This document shows, piece after piece, positions 1 through 14,142 of a stretch of DNA of 64,000 nucleotides. Numbering within the stretch: the stretch's first letter is position 1; the number at the start of each line of letters is the position of its first letter. Position numbers and translations under genes: made by a program. Origin of the DNA: Niebla homalea (lineage: Eukaryota > Ascomycota > Lecanoromycetes > Lecanorales > Ramalinaceae); NCBI GenBank assembly GCA_019925105.1, contig JAHGAU010000024.1, positions 62,001 through 126,000 on the forward strand. Reading direction: 5' to 3'. The notes below the pieces were generated by a model that was not told the origin of the DNA, did not search any database, and was given only the letters and a program-made list of their open reading frames with translations.

Positions 1-1534
1 ATTAATTTATAAATCTATACTTAATAAAATTATATAACTTACGTTATACGCTTGAATTAAGATTTCTTCCGGGACTTCTTTATACGGAAGGAGATTAATA
101 AATAATAAATATAAAGCCTTAACGAATATATTATAGAATTAAATAAAACTTTCCATTATACAAGTAATATCACGTAAAAAAAACGTATAGCTTTAAATAA
201 ATTATATAAATAAATATATTAATTAAATTTTAATTTTAAGTAATCAGAAATCGTAAATATTAAATTTAAGAATAATTTATATAAGGAATATTAAGAAAAT
301 TATTAACTCTAAGAAAACTTAATTTATAAAAAAAATATATTACTAAGATATTAAAAAGAATCTTAAAAAACTTTAAAACGCTTATGAAAGTTTAAGATAA
401 ATCGTTATTAAAATTAGTTATTATATAAATCGTAAAAAATATAGAAAATATTTTAATTATAATATAATTAAACTTATATTAAAACTTAGGTTATAATATT
501 ATAAAGTTAACGTTTTTAAAACAGAAGATTAAAACCGTAAAAAATATAATTATACATTTATTATAAGACTTAAAAATTGTTTATAAATGATTATAAATAT
601 TTATAATAAAAAGCTAACGTTATAAGCGTAAAAGGTTAACAGATTTAAATATAATCTTTATTATATATAAAATATACTTTGTACGTTTATTTTATATTAA
701 TAAAAGTGAACTAAAAATCTTAAATTTAAGTGGAAAAAATATTAAAATTATAATAAATTAAGTTCGGAAACTATTATTATAAATAATTAAAAGGATTTAT
801 CGGTAAAAAGTAAAACGTAAAATATATATATATATTAACCTTAATTATTTTAAATTTATTTTTTTATTTTAAAAGTTACGTATTTTATTTACTCTAATGT
901 AATATAAAGCTTATCTTTTTAACTTTATATAATAGTTAAAAGCTCAATATTAAACGCCGTTTCTATATAAATCAATTAACCCGTATTCCGGTTTATATAT
1001 ATATTAATTATAATATTTAGTTATAAATTTTTATTTTATAAGCTTATAAAATATTGAAATTAATTATTAATAAGATATAAGTTTTTATATATAATATTAT
1101 TTATTACTTTAAGTATAATTATCATGGTATTAAAAGTATAATATAAACGTATATAAACTTAATTGAAACGTATATAAATACTGCTTATAATTAATAAAGA
1201 CTTCTAAGGTTTAATTACGTTAAAAAAGCTATGGTAAACGCGGTATAAATCCTATATTAAAATTAAATCTGTAAAAGTAAACGTTTTATTTTAAGTACGG
1301 AATTATTATATATATTTATAATAAAACTAAATACTCTTATTACGACTTTTAAGTCCTTAATAAAATAATATTATAAGCAGATAAATAAAAAGTAAAACTA
1401 TAAATATTAAAGCCGTTAATAATAATTAGTTTATTTATATTAACGTTAATACGGCGGTCTTATAAAAAATTATTAAGGACTTATTAATACTATATAAATA
1501 ATAAAGTATTATACCTTTAAAGGATAAGCGTTTT

Positions 1535-1600
1535 AAAAGGGGGAAACGCGACGTTAAAAAAGGGAAACGCAACGTTAAAAAGGGGAAATACGATAATATT
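1535..1600 (+). repeat. Short tandem repeat, three units of about 21 bp
   Basis: Three consecutive copies of a unit of the type AAAAGGGGGAAACGCGACGTT start at 1535, 1556 and 1577; the third is more diverged and slightly longer. A plus-strand frame through it gives a repeated peptide K-K-G-N-A-T-L, so it may be a coding minisatellite of a dead element. Its purine-rich units kept GGG runs in a region where most G is lost. Confidence 0.55.
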
Positions 1601-4600
1601 AGGAGATTCTTAATAATCTATCGTAAGCTAAGATACGCTCTAAAAACCCTTTAAGATTTATCATAATTATAAATATATAACTCTATAAAAGTTAAGGGTT
1701 AAAAAGTATATAATTAAGTAATTTTAACGATATTTATCGTAAAAAAATAAGATAGTTTTTAACTATTTTAATATTAAGTTTTTTAATATATATAATATTA
1801 AAGTCGTGCTTAATAATTCATACTAGGTTATACTTTCCCGTCTTATAATACTTTAATTATTAAGGTATACGTACGTTTATTCGTGGCTTTTTCTTCCGTT
1901 TACGTAAATATAAGTTTAATAAATCCTTTATTTTTCGTTTTAATTTAATTTCATAGTTTAACCGTTGTTACGTAAAATTATTATATATTTTATAACTTAA
2001 GATACAAAGTTAATTATAATTTCAAGCTCTATATTTTATAATTTATAATTTATTACCGATTATATATTTATTAAAAAGTTATTAATTGTTTAACTTTTTA
2101 AATTATTCAAAATTAAATAAATAGCGATTTAAATATTTAAATTATTAATAAAAAAAATAATACGCTTATAAAAATATATATAAGCCGGGTAAATATTATT
2201 AAATTCAATAAGATTAAAGTCGGTTAAACCTTAAATGAACCTTATTTTTTTAATAAAGCTTAATAAGTACCTTAAGTATCTTTAACGGTTTATTTTAATA
2301 TTAAATAAACCCCTAATACTTATACGTTCTATATTTAAAGGTAAACCGTATATATATTTTAAGGTAAAAATTAACAGTAAATAGCGCCTTAATGATATGT
2401 TTTAATTTATTTTACCGCGTATTTTTCGGTTAAAAATATATATTTTACTTTAAAGGCTTTATTTAATTTACGTTATTTATTTAAAGTTTACCGGTCAATA
2501 ATTTTATATTTAACCGGAAATAATTTATTTTATAACGTTTATTTATAGAATTTATTAAATCTTTTTAAGTCCTTTTTTTTTTTATTTAATAAAGATATAA
2601 ACGATTTATATAATTAAGGGATAAAATTATTATTAAGTAAATATTAAAAATTTAACGTAAACGGAGTTTAATTATTATTTTACATATTAATTTTTAAGGA
2701 AAAAAACGTTTAATAAGGGTTTAAGCTATTAAATAAATTAATATTCTTAAACTATTAAGTTTATCTCGATTTTATACTATAAACCTTTATTTTAAGATAA
2801 ATTAAGGGATTTAATTTTAGCCGGTTTAAAAAAATTATATAATTATTAATAATATTTTATATATAAAAAGAGCTGCCTATATAAGGGCTACGGAGGTAAC
2901 GTAACCTTTAATAATAATAATTGATCAAATAACGTATAAAGTTTAAGGGGTTATTTATTTAAGTTTTTTATAATAAAGGTTAATTAACGATAATATCCGG
3001 CTATATTAATTTATAGCCTATATATATTTTAACATTTTATATAAGCTTTATATAAAATATTTATTATAGGATTTACGCTTACTTAAGCTTTTATTATAAT
3101 TAATAAAAATGTAAATAAACGCGTCGGAAATCGTTATTATTATAATAATAACTTTATATTTAAATACGTATTAGCCTTACGTATTGAATATTTATAAACG
3201 CTTTTAAATATAATTTTTAACGTCCTTTTAAGTCAATTAATATTATAATAATTATCCGTTAATTAATATTTAAAATAATTTTATAAATAAGTAATTAAGT
3301 TACGGCCGTTAATAAAATATATCTTCAAGAAATCTTATATAAATAAATTAAAGAATTAAATAAAGGTTTTAATAATTTAATATTTAAGAAATAAACCGAT
3401 TATATTAACATTTTTTATATTATATATATTAACTTAAGCCGCGCGTAAAATTAAAATTATATTATCTAAATTCGTTTTAAATATAATATTAAAAAAATCT
3501 TAAACATTTAAATAAAAATTAAAATAATTTTATAGTAATTATAAATATTTTAAAGGCGTAACGTTACGAATACTATTATGATTAATACTTAAAATTTTAG
3601 CCTTAATTAACGTAAGTTTTATATTTATAATAAAAAATCTTATTACCTTATAAAGGATAGAAGTTAATATACGTTATTAAACTTACTTAGGGTAAATAGG
3701 GCGCCCAAATAATATTACGTAAACCTTATAAATATCGTAATTATAACTTAAGATATACTTAAGACCTCATTATAAATAAACAAGATAAATTTTATAGTTC
3801 TTTAGGTTTTATTAAAACATTATATATATTTTAATTATTTTTTAATATTACTTAATTAATATTATAAACCTTAAATTAACCGCCGTAAATAAGAGTTTTA
3901 TATAATATTTAATATTATAATATTAAGCGATTATTATTTTTTCCGAGCCGGTAATTATTATTATAATAATAAAATAGGATTATCTATACAATTTATAGAA
4001 AATCTAAATAAAAATAAATTCTATATACATTAAATTAATATTCGTTTCTATAATTTAAGTTTTACTTACTATATATCCGGGGTAAATAAGTATCTATAAT
4101 AATACCGGAAGCAATAACGGACGTTAAGATTTATATATTCATAATATAGTCTTTAATAAATAATAAAAAAGTCGAAAAATATGTTATATACTTATTAAAA
4201 AACCCGGCTATATAACTCTATACGATAAAGTTAAACGGCTCGGTTAATAATTATAATATATAGTTTATAGTTTAATTAAAGAAATTAATAATATAAATTA
4301 TTATAAATAAAACGTATCCTTTTAATCTGGTTACGTAAGATTTATTAATAACCTTAAAAAAGACCTTTTTAATCCGTTAATATAAAGTTAATAAGGATAT
4401 AATTATTTTATTTATATATATTACCGTAATAAACGTAAAAATAAATTAACGAAATACTTAAAACTCCGAATTTAACGTAAAATAAAGGGTTTTTACGTTA
4501 AGGACCTCCTTAAGAATTAATAGGCTCTCCTTATTAAGTATAATTATAAAATAAAAACGTATTAAATAAAATAATATTAATAAATCGCTAAGTTTAATTT

Positions 4601-7033
4601 AAGAAATAAGTAAATTAATTATATTTTTAAGCCCTCTAAAATCATTAATAAAAATATAGATAACGTTAATAAAGAAAAAGAATAATTGTGAATATTTAGC
4701 GTATATAAGGTAAAAACCGTAATAATATAATAGTAAAACTGTATTATAAGGATAATACGTAATAAATCTTAATAAAGTTAATATTAAAGTATAAAAATCT
4801 TTTTTAATAAAGAATAAAGGGTAATTTACGTTATATATTATAATACTGAAATAAATATTAATAATATTATTACCGCTTTTTCGCCTGAGATTATTATTTT
4901 AAAAGATTTAACGTAAAGTAATATTTTTACGTTATTTCCCCAAGAAAAATATAATAATTAAATATTATATGTCTGAATTAAATAACACTTTATTAATTAT
5001 ATTTAATCGATAATAATAATAAAGATACGTTAATTTACCCGTTAAATTAACTTAGTTAATATAATTATAAAAATTTATCTTAATAATAAATATAAATTTT
5101 AATAAAGAAATAATATTTTATAATTATTATATGATTAAAAATAATTCTATTTATAGTATTTTAATTTAAGCGTTCTATAAAACCTTAAACGTTTAAGTAA
5201 ACTTAAAATCAATTATAAATTTATATTATTTACTTAAAGTATTATTATTTAATTATATAATTTTAATATAGATCTTAAAAGAAATAATATAGCGGAACGC
5301 TTTATATAGCGCGATATAAAGTATTACGGTAATATTTATATCTTATTATATTACTTGTAGTTTATTAAACTGGTCTTAATTTAAATTATTTATTTAAATC
5401 CGGAGAATATCTTATAGATTATTAAGATTTTTAAGCTTAAAGGGTATTTCTATAATAATTACAAGAATCGTATTTTTACTTTAATCTCTACTTATAGTTT
5501 ACGTTATTTATTGCTTAATTACGTATACCCTATATGAATAAACGAGCCATTGTTCCTAAAAACCCTTTAAGTACTTATAATACCTTTATAATAAATACCA
5601 ATATACCGTAATAAAATAGCATTTCCAGAATATTATGGATTTATAATAAACCGTAGATTTATATAAAGATAATACATTCATAACCAATATATAAGGTCTT
5701 ATTTAATATTTATAAAATAAAGCTTAATTAAGAAATCTAGCGAAATATCCATAAATATTATAATAACTTAAAAAGGTTTTATAATAACGATATATATAAA
5801 TTACTTAAAGAATTATTATAACGATAAAATATACGGAAAATTAATTAATAACTTATATATTTATTAAAGGATAAAGTTAAATATTTAAAGAGCTTCTAGA
5901 AAAAACCGGAATTAAAAATCGTCCGTCTTATTTTAAACGATTTATTCTTATATTACGGCTTATAATTTACGCTTAAACTTAATACTTTTTATTATTTATT
6001 TAGGTTAAAATATCCCGAGGTAAATTAATTTAAAATAATTAATAAAGAATGGATATAAAATATACTAGGAATTAACGTATTATTTATAATATATTAAAAA
6101 AACGTAAGACTGTGTTTTAAACTTTATAACTATAATAAGTAATTAAGATTACGTTAAAACTTTAATAGACTTTTAAAGTATTTTTTATCTTTTTTATTAG
6201 AATTTAATTAAATCTGAACTTAACCATTAATAAATTATTAAGGAACTAATAGACTATATACTATTACCGGGCATTCGTAACTTATAGTCTTATAATAATC
6301 TACGTAAAAAACTATTAAATATTAACTTTATTATATTTTCTTTAAAAACCTTCTTCCGTAATATTATTTAATTGAAGTTAAAAGTTAAAATAATATAAAG
6401 CCTCCTTCCGGTAAATACGAAATCAATAATAAAGGTTTCCTTTTACTGCGTTTTTAAGAATTATATAGGATAAAACATTCTTTAATAATTAAACCTTTTA
6501 TATAATAATTATAAGGTTTTAATAAAAATAATTATTAAAAACAATTATTAATAGCTTTAACTTTTTACTTAACGATACTTTCTATAATTCTATAATATTT
6601 AATTACTTAAAGACCTTAAAAAGGTTAGCCTTCTTATAAAGGTATTAAGCAATTTATTTATTAATTATTCCCGGAAAAAATTTATAAACTTAACTTATAA
6701 CTTAAGCTTCCGAATAAATATTATCGTTCGTTTACGTTAAATAAACCCGGAATATTAAAAGATTGGATTAAGTATCCTTGTAAAGGATTTTAAACGTTAA
6801 AAAGTATTTTAACTTAATTTATAATAAGTTATAGCATAAATATAACCGCGGTTATTTATTAAATAAAAGGAATACGAAAAGGGCTTAGATACGGAATATA
6901 ACTTATAATAACGATATAGATATATAAGTGCACGGAATATTAACGTTTTAATAGACTTAAAGATAATAAAGGCCCGATTAAGGCCAGGGTAATATAAGCG
7001 TTTAAATATATAAATAAAAACTCTAATAAAAAA

Positions 7034-7060
7034 GGGGGGGGAAAAGGGGCCTTTCTTCCC
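7034..7060. other. Unmutated G/C tract in RIPed DNA
   Basis: A run of eight G (7034-7041), then AAAA, GGGG and CCTTTCTTCCC, forms an imperfect inverted repeat of purines against pyrimidines. It contains no CpA site for RIP to act on, which alone may explain why it stands out. No function can be assigned. Confidence 0.35.
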
Positions 7061-9893
7061 AAAATAAATAAGGTTTTTAATGGAATTTATTCTTTAAAAA
7101 CTTCATATAAGTATTATTCAAAATAAACGCCCTCTATAAGTAAATAAAATTAACATAATATTATATACGTTAAAGGTTAAAAATTAATAATTTATAAAGA
7201 AGAAAGTAAGTTTTATAAAGAAAATGAATTAATTAATAAGGCTTTATATTGTTAATATTATTTTAATAATTTATAAGAATAATTGATATTCTATATACCG
7301 ATTAATTAAGTAAAAGTTTTAATTTCCTTTAATAAAAGATATTATAAGTAAAATACTTATTATTTTTTAATATTATATTAAGAAAAGATTAATATAACTT
7401 ATATTTATTACTGGTTATATTAAATCTGAAGGACTTTAAGTATACTTAAAAATATAATAAGAAAACCTAAAAGAATAAGCGTAAAAAATAATAAAAAGGA
7501 TATAAATAAAATTAATGATAAGGTGGAGATTAACGATATATTAAGTAAAACTTAAAAATAATAATTATTAATTTAAATTATATTAAGAAATATTTATAAT
7601 AATATTTTTTTTGGTATATTTATATCATTCTAGAAAAATTCCTTTATAGCGAAAGTAAACGCTATATAATTTAAATATAGAAACGGGCAATACGTATTAA
7701 AAATAAATAAGTAAAGTCGTATAGTATGCCGTTATAACGACCACTTATTATTAAATAGGTAAATATAATCCCTTAAGAATTTTACTAGGTTAATAAAAAT
7801 AATAAAGGTATTTAAATAAGTTACGTTTTAAGGATTTACGGTTGAACGTAAAGGTATTAAATAAGTCCTTATCCGTCTTCTTTATAGCCTTTACTTTATC
7901 GTTAATTATAGGTTCTTTACGTTATAGGCGGTTCTATTAATATTTTTATAAAAGGGTCTTTTTACGCGTATATAAATTAATTATTTAATTAATTATTTAA
8001 TTTTATTAATTAATCCAGGCTTTAAAATCGGGATTAAATTAAGGATTAAGGAAAGCTTTAACGATCTTATATTATTCCTTGAAAATATATATAACCGAGG
8101 TTACGGTATCCTTTACCTTTTATTTAACTTAATATTACTCCTTAATAAGTTAAGCTTATAAGTCGTTAATAACGGTAATCGTATTATATTCGGCCTATAT
8201 TTTAATAAAATATTTACGGCGTAAGCTTTTATGTTACGACTTTCGAAAATTATAGACCTTTTTAACTAAATTTTAAAGGTAATATATAACGGTTATTTTA
8301 CCCTGTTTTATCGTTATTTAATATTATATATAAAGTAATTATAAATGCTTAATAAGGTTAACGATCTTTAACTAATAGGTAATCTATATAATCTATTCTT
8401 TAATTAAAACGATAAGCCGTTAAGAATCTAATATCCGACTTATTTAATTAATAACGTATATAAAGTTAATCTGGGATAAAGTATTAAAAAAGGTAACCTT
8501 AATATTATATCGGATTATATGGAAAATATAATTATTTTTAAATAATTAACTATTTATATGATTTATTATTAAATTTCGGATAATAATAAAATAATTAAGA
8601 TTATTTACGGTAACGTTATTAACGAAAAAGGGTTTAAACGGATAAGGCGGATAATATTATTAATTACGTTTTTATTATTTCGTTATAAATAATGTAAACG
8701 TAAGACCTTATTAAATTTTATTTCTATACTTAAGCGCTTTAATTAAGTATTATAAATATCGTAACTTAACTTTTATCGGTTTATTTTATATTTTAATTAC
8801 TAAATATTATTTAGAACCCGGAATATAAATTAATAAAGGACTTTAAGGTATTATAAGATAAATAGATTATTGCTTTTTTATTATGTTAATAAACGTAAAA
8901 TTTAATCGGGTACCATATTAAACACTTAAAAGGCTTAATCATTATAAGTAAATATAAAAATATATAAAAAGACGTAAACTAGAAGATTAACGTTAATGAA
9001 AAAGCTAATTTTTTTATTATATTAAAGTTAAATATTATTACCGTTAATATAAAATCTATTAATAACTTACGGATCTTTATTTACCTATGAACCCTTTACG
9101 TTTATTAATTAGATTAATATAAGAAGAATAATTTTACCGGTTTTTATATTATATTAAATAAAAAGTTTAACGTCTTAATAACGGATAAAAAACAGAGTAA
9201 TTGGCCGTTAACCAATATAAGTAACGAAAAGGAATAAAGTTATTATTTATAATTATTATCGTTCCTCCGGGAATATTTAAATATTTTTTACTTAATAATA
9301 TTAAAGAATAACCTTAAAGTCCTTTTTATTTAAAACCGGCCGATTGAACTTTATAACGTAAAGGTTATAATTTTTCTTAAACGTTTATTAAATAAACTTT
9401 AATTTAATAAATACGGCCGTAATTATAGGATAATATATTTATATTACAAATCTTTTTTTACTTCTTTTTACTTATAAATTTACCCTTGTTTTAATTATTA
9501 TATAATTAAGAAAGTTAATAATTATAAATTTTTATTACGTTAACTTTCTTAACGTTATAATAATCTATATATTAACGGAGGAAGTTTAATATATATCGGA
9601 GCTTAAACTTTTTGATATTACTCTAAGCTTTTTTATGATTATTATATAATACTTAATCGGGTTAACGTAAGTAAGGATTATAGCGAAATAAGGTAATAAA
9701 TCTACTTTATTTACGTATTATATAATTAATTCTACTTTAAGTGGTATTTTTATAGAATTAAATATCATAATCTTCCCGTTATAATAAACTATAATACGTC
9801 TTAAGGGACGTTTTATAATATAATATAATAATGCTCGGATATAAAATAAAGGTTACATAACGGCCTAAATAAAAAGTAAAGCTTACCGAAAGG

Positions 9894-9910
9894 AAAAAAA
9901 AAAAAAAAAA
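9894..9910 (+). repeat. A17 homopolymer
   Basis: Seventeen consecutive A residues follow AAAGG. It could be the poly(A) end of a retroposed copy, or a simple slippage tract. It lies about 270 bp before X1 homology starts, so it may mark the 3' end of an element in the first 10 kb, but no target-site duplication was found. Confidence 0.4.
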
Positions 9911-10723
9911 GAAACGATATATATTATTTTAATTGTTTTCACCTTAACCGTAAAAGAATCGGGCGCTTACGATTGCTCGGTATATTATTATAACGTATTG
10001 ATATAAACGGAATTAAATAACTATATATATATAAAAAGGATAATAGATTACGGTATAGAAATTAATATTAATAAGAGATAATAAACTAGTCTTTTAATAC
10101 GGTAACCTGATTAAATTATAATAGTTAAAGTAAGTAATAATGGACTCTGCTTACTATGTAAAAGACTTTAAAAGCGGCGTTATAATACGTTATTTTCCAG
10201 TCCATTTCTACCGGATCCTTCATTTATAAAATAATCTTCAGAATCTTATATAGAATTCGTTAATTATATCTATAGTAATTACGTTAATTATATCTTTATA
10301 CCTTGATAAGCACTTTTTTATTATTAACTTTATTAAATTAAATACACGTATTCCTATTATTATAAAAATTTACTTACTTAGTAATTAACTGATATATTTA
10401 AAGTTATATTTTATAATTCTTTATAATCCCAGTTTATTTTAACTCTCTTACTTTTAGGAAGTTCTTATAATATATATTCAGGTTTATACCTCTTATACGC
10501 GTACCGGGGCCCGGGCGTACATTAAATACCAGTAAATCAATAACCATTATTTTACTTTTATTAATTACCGCCGTATTGAAAATTTCTTAAATAACGTTTA
10601 TTTAAATTATATCTTTAAATACCGGCCGGGTAATTATAATTTCTATTTAAAAATATATAAAGTAATTCGCTTTTTAATTAATTATTATTAATTCCTTTTT
10701 ATAGATTTTTAATATTAAGATAT

Positions 10724-10952
10724 GTCAGCCTGGGTGCAGGCATGGTGGTGGTATTGCATGGAGTGTCACTGAGCCGTCATGCGACGGTGCCAAGACACTA
10801 CCATAGCGCGTGTAGATATCATCACCTGGCCGTACATCTCATACCACCCAGGTATTTCATGCAGATAGCACCATGCTTCCTAGATAGACCATATGCAATG
10901 TACTCAATATCCACATACATATCATCCACTCTCATGCGTCCCTACGTCTGAC
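10724..10952. mobile_element. MITE-like element with GTCAG...CTGAC ends, not RIPed
   Basis: A 229-bp insertion interrupts X1: X2 reads straight through at the matching place near 41985. It begins GTCAGCCTGGGTGCAGG and ends CCCTACGTCTGAC, giving imperfect inverted termini. The flanks are AAGATAT on the left and AACATAT on the right, a likely 7-bp duplication with one difference. Unlike all surrounding DNA it is rich in CpA and TpG, so it either arrived after RIP stopped acting on this locus or is too short to be a RIP target. It contains a 69-codon open frame, but that matches no family I know and is probably incidental. The superfamily cannot be named from these ends. Confidence 0.75.
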
Positions 10953-12250
10953 AACATATAATTTAAGTAAGTTTTTTGTCTTTAATACGTTATATACCCT
11001 TTAATCTTGATATTAATTATAAGTTTAATATAGGAAATTATATGTACTTTATAGTTAATTATAATTCATAGTTAACTTAATAATTATAGTTTTAATAAGT
11101 ACCCCTTCCTTTATCCTTTATATTTAATATTTAATTATTATTATTATAACCTGCTCTTTCTCATTAATTATTTTGTTTTATTATTTAATTAGTTTAATAA
11201 TCTCGGTTATTCCGTTTATCTTTTTTATTTTTTACTTAATTAATTTATTAACCGTTTATATCGTTTATTCTTCGCCCGTTTACTTAATTAACTTTTTTGG
11301 TTTAAATACGTTAATTATCCCCGCGTTAATCCGGCTTTATTAATATCGCTGGCTTATTTCGGTTATACGAACCTAGTTAACGTAAGAAAGCCCGTATAAA
11401 ATATAATTTATTTTTTTTAAGAATTAAAATTTTAATAACATTACGTAAACGGTCGCTTAAGAAGAAAGAATATCGTTTATCCGATTTAAACTTAATTAAG
11501 GATATCTTTGGTTTAAGTTTTAATAATCCTAATTTTAATAAGTTATCTTTCCCTTTTATATATAAAGTAATTATTAATTGGTTTTTTATTTAAATAATAT
11601 ATTTACCCGGGTTTTTTTATTAACTCTTTCCTCTTTTAGGTCTATTATTTATATTATACGTACGTAATAGCCCTTATCCGTATCTCTATAAGCGTTTCTC
11701 CCTTAATAAGTTTCTTTTTCTGTTTTATCCCCGTATATATAATAACCTTTAAAGTTTTTAATTTAAATATAGCTCTTTAACCGTTCTCAGTTAAGGTTAT
11801 TTCCGCGGGTAATATAGTTATACTTTAAGAAGAAATTTATAACCCTCTTTAACTTTATATTGCCGACCTTAATAAACCTTACGTTCCCGATTATTTTTAA
11901 ATTTATCGTATATAGTTTATATCGTTCGGCTTTAACTCCGGATTAAAGTTATTATGAGTATTTTTATGGTTTTAATTTTAATATAAGCTTTATTAAAAAG
12001 GTATATATATAGTTATTTACGGATTAAGGCTTTAATTGGTCTTCGGGCTATTGAAACTCTATAAATTCCCTTAGTCGTATTACCGGGTTTACTTATTAGG
12101 TCGCCTTTTTAATAACGGGTTATTTTCGTCTTAAATTATATCCTTATATATATATCGGTCCTTCTGCTTTACCTCCGTTCCCGCTTTTAAGGTAAAATAA
12201 TTAATACAATCTTATGCCTTATAGTTACTACAATAAAGGATAATATTAAG
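10953..12250 (-). pseudogene. X1 reading frame downstream of integrase, unknown product
   Basis: From 12250 down to about 10960 a minus-strand frame runs for more than 400 codons with stops almost only of the TAA/TAG kind expected from mutated CAA/CAG. Near its start (12248 to about 12190) are a Cys at L-Y-C-S-N and a second Cys, with Tyr codons (TAT) that could be mutated TGT, so a zinc-knuckle-like motif is possible but unproven. A polar Q/N/P/K-rich stretch and then longer charged stretches follow. It lies 3' of the integrase, where most gypsy elements have only a short tail or chromodomain. A third ORF, or pol continuing through indels, are both possible. A second frame of the same strand is also fairly open in part, so the exact protein is uncertain. 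Confidence 0.45.
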
Positions 12251-12894
12251 TTTAATTACCTATTTTAGGGGCGTAATTAAGGCCTTAATTACCTGTTATT
12301 TAGAATAATTTTTATATATATATTAATATTATAGTTTACCTATTTTTAACGTAATATTTATAATAGATGTAATATTTTAAATTATAAATTATAGAAAATG
12401 CGGTTTTCTTAAATAGAGTTTCTAATATATAATTTTAATATTTAATTATACTTTTATTTATATATTATTTTTAATACGTTTTCTTTTTTTTAAGAATTTT
12501 TTTTTAATTATAAATAATTATAACTTTTTATAATTTTATAATTTTATAGCTTATAATATAATAAAAAAAGATTATAACCAAAAAGGTTAAGGGCTTAATA
12601 TCCCCTTATTCATATTTATTTCCTCTGAATCTTTATTATATTCCTGCTTCCCTTCTTTTTTGGTTTTTCGTTTTTGATTATGTTTATTAAAGTAGTTATT
12701 TTTTTTGGCCCCTTTTTTCAAAAAAATTTTTAAGTCCGTATTTTCTTGGGATCTCTGATATACCGGAATATGAAAATAAATAAAATAAAAATATAAAGGA
12801 AACGGCGTTATATTATTCGTATATATTTCTTCCCTTTAAATTATATTATTAATAATTATAACGGTTTTTAAAGGATTAAAGTGTTCTTTATTTA

Positions 12895-13059
12895 TATCCG
12901 CTGGATTTTAATTCTCTTTATTACTTTTAACTCCGGATTATTAAAGGGTTTAAGATATCCGGTACGTAATATAAATGCTTTAAGATAATCCCTATAAAAT
13001 AAGTTGGATATAAAATTTTTATTTATTTTTTTAAATTTATATAAAGCTTTATATTCCTT
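12895..13059 (-). pseudogene. X1 stop-free coding remnant, unknown domain
   Basis: Fifty-five codons on the minus strand are free of any stop, rare in this DNA. They include R-D-Y-L-K-A-F-I-L-R-T-G-Y-L-K-P-F and N-P-E-L-K. The stretch lies between the integrase core (13600-13900) and the downstream frame (below 12250), so it is probably the C-terminal part of pol. Its frame differs from that of the integrase core, so at least one indel or a frame change separates them. I do not recognise the domain. The matching X2 sequence is near 43980-44100. Confidence 0.4.
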
Positions 13060-13599
13060 TATAAAGCTTTTAATAATAAATAGCTTAATTTATTGAGGCT
13101 TAAGTTTTTTAAGATTTAAGATAAAATTTTATTATATAATTAACTATCCTTTTTTTAATAAGTTTTAATTTTATATTGCCTTATCGTAATATCTCTTTTA
13201 TTAATTTTTTATTACATTTAATTTCTTTTATAACTTTTCCTTAATATTTACTTAATTTATTATAAATCTTTAAACGGCTTTATATATTACTATTTTTTAA
13301 AAACGGCATTCTTCTTTCTATAATACGTACTTCGACTCTTAACCTAATTATATTTTATTTATATATTATATTTAATTCGACCTTAAAAAAGAGATTAATA
13401 AAAGTATACCTCAAATATTTAATATATCTTAAGTTAATATTTAATATCGTTAATTTTCCCGCTTATATTTAACTATATTTTTATTAAGTTTACGTTTTCC
13501 TTATTACGTTTAATTAAATTTAATTATTGAAGTTAATTATACTTACTATTTTATATATCATACTTAATATAAAGATAAATTAAATATCGTATAATTAAA

Positions 13600-13900
13600 A
13601 AAAGCTTCCTATTTTTTTACTTATGAATATTTTCCCAATATTTATATATATTATAATAGGGTTTAAGTAATAGTTTATATACTTTTTTAACGTAATAATT
13701 ACGTCCTTTATTTTAATTAACGTAATATAGAATAATTATATAAATTATAAGAAATAATTTATTATATTAAAGACGTATTAAAGACCGTTTTATACTTATT
13801 TAAAAGGGTTAATAAAGTCCGTCTTAAATAAATTAAAGGGGGTTTTTACCTTAATTGAATTTAGTAAAACCGTACGGCTTCCGTATATCTACTTTATATA
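13600..13900 (-). pseudogene. X1 gypsy integrase core, RIPed
   Basis: Read on the minus strand from about 13850, the frame gives T-P-F-N-L-F-K-T-D-F-I-N-P-F, then G-L-x-Y-V-F-N-I-I-N-Y-F-L-x-F-I-x-L-F. This matches the retroviral-type integrase core, in which the first catalytic Asp sits in a T-D-F-I context and a D-Y-F-S-R-F block follows. Here the first Asp codon survives at 13817-13819, while the D of D-Y-F has become Asn (AAT, 13757-13759), as RIP of GAT or GAC on the opposite strand predicts. Several TAA stops interrupt it. The enzyme would have inserted retrotransposon cDNA into the genome. Together with the RNase H at 17600-17830, this identifies X1 as an LTR retrotransposon with the Ty3/gypsy order. 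It is certainly dead. Confidence 0.7.
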
Positions 13901-14142
13901 AGCTAGGTACTTTTATATGTATTTTATAATATTTTTAATTATATCTAATTATCAATAATAATATTATAGTTTTTTTAATATAATTTTTAATAAGAAGTAT
14001 TTTACGTTGTTATAAACTTCTTTAAGTATTTATATTTTTATTATTATTAAATATATTATTTAACGCTTCCCCTATTAATAAAGCAACTTATTAATAATTA
14101 AATTAAATTTATAATTTATATGTTATTTATTAAATTTAACTT

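Larger units (their letters stand above)
1..10180. other. RIP-saturated transposon relics, unidentified
   Basis: This 10 kb has no open frame of useful length and almost no CpA or TpG, while ACG and CCG remain, which is the RIP pattern. Scattered stretches translate with only TAA/TAG stops, for example a plus-strand lysine-rich stretch near 7380-7560, so it is probably decayed transposon coding sequence. I found no reverse transcriptase, integrase or LTR pair, and no match to the other repeat families of the window. Homology with X2 begins only around 10180, and that boundary is uncertain by about 100 bp. No host gene, RNA gene or promoter could be supported. Confidence 0.6.

Noticed and set aside
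10742..10951. 69-codon open frame
   Set aside because: It lies wholly inside the 229-bp MITE-like element, is enriched in His/Tyr/Ser without a domain, and is open mainly because this patch escaped RIP.
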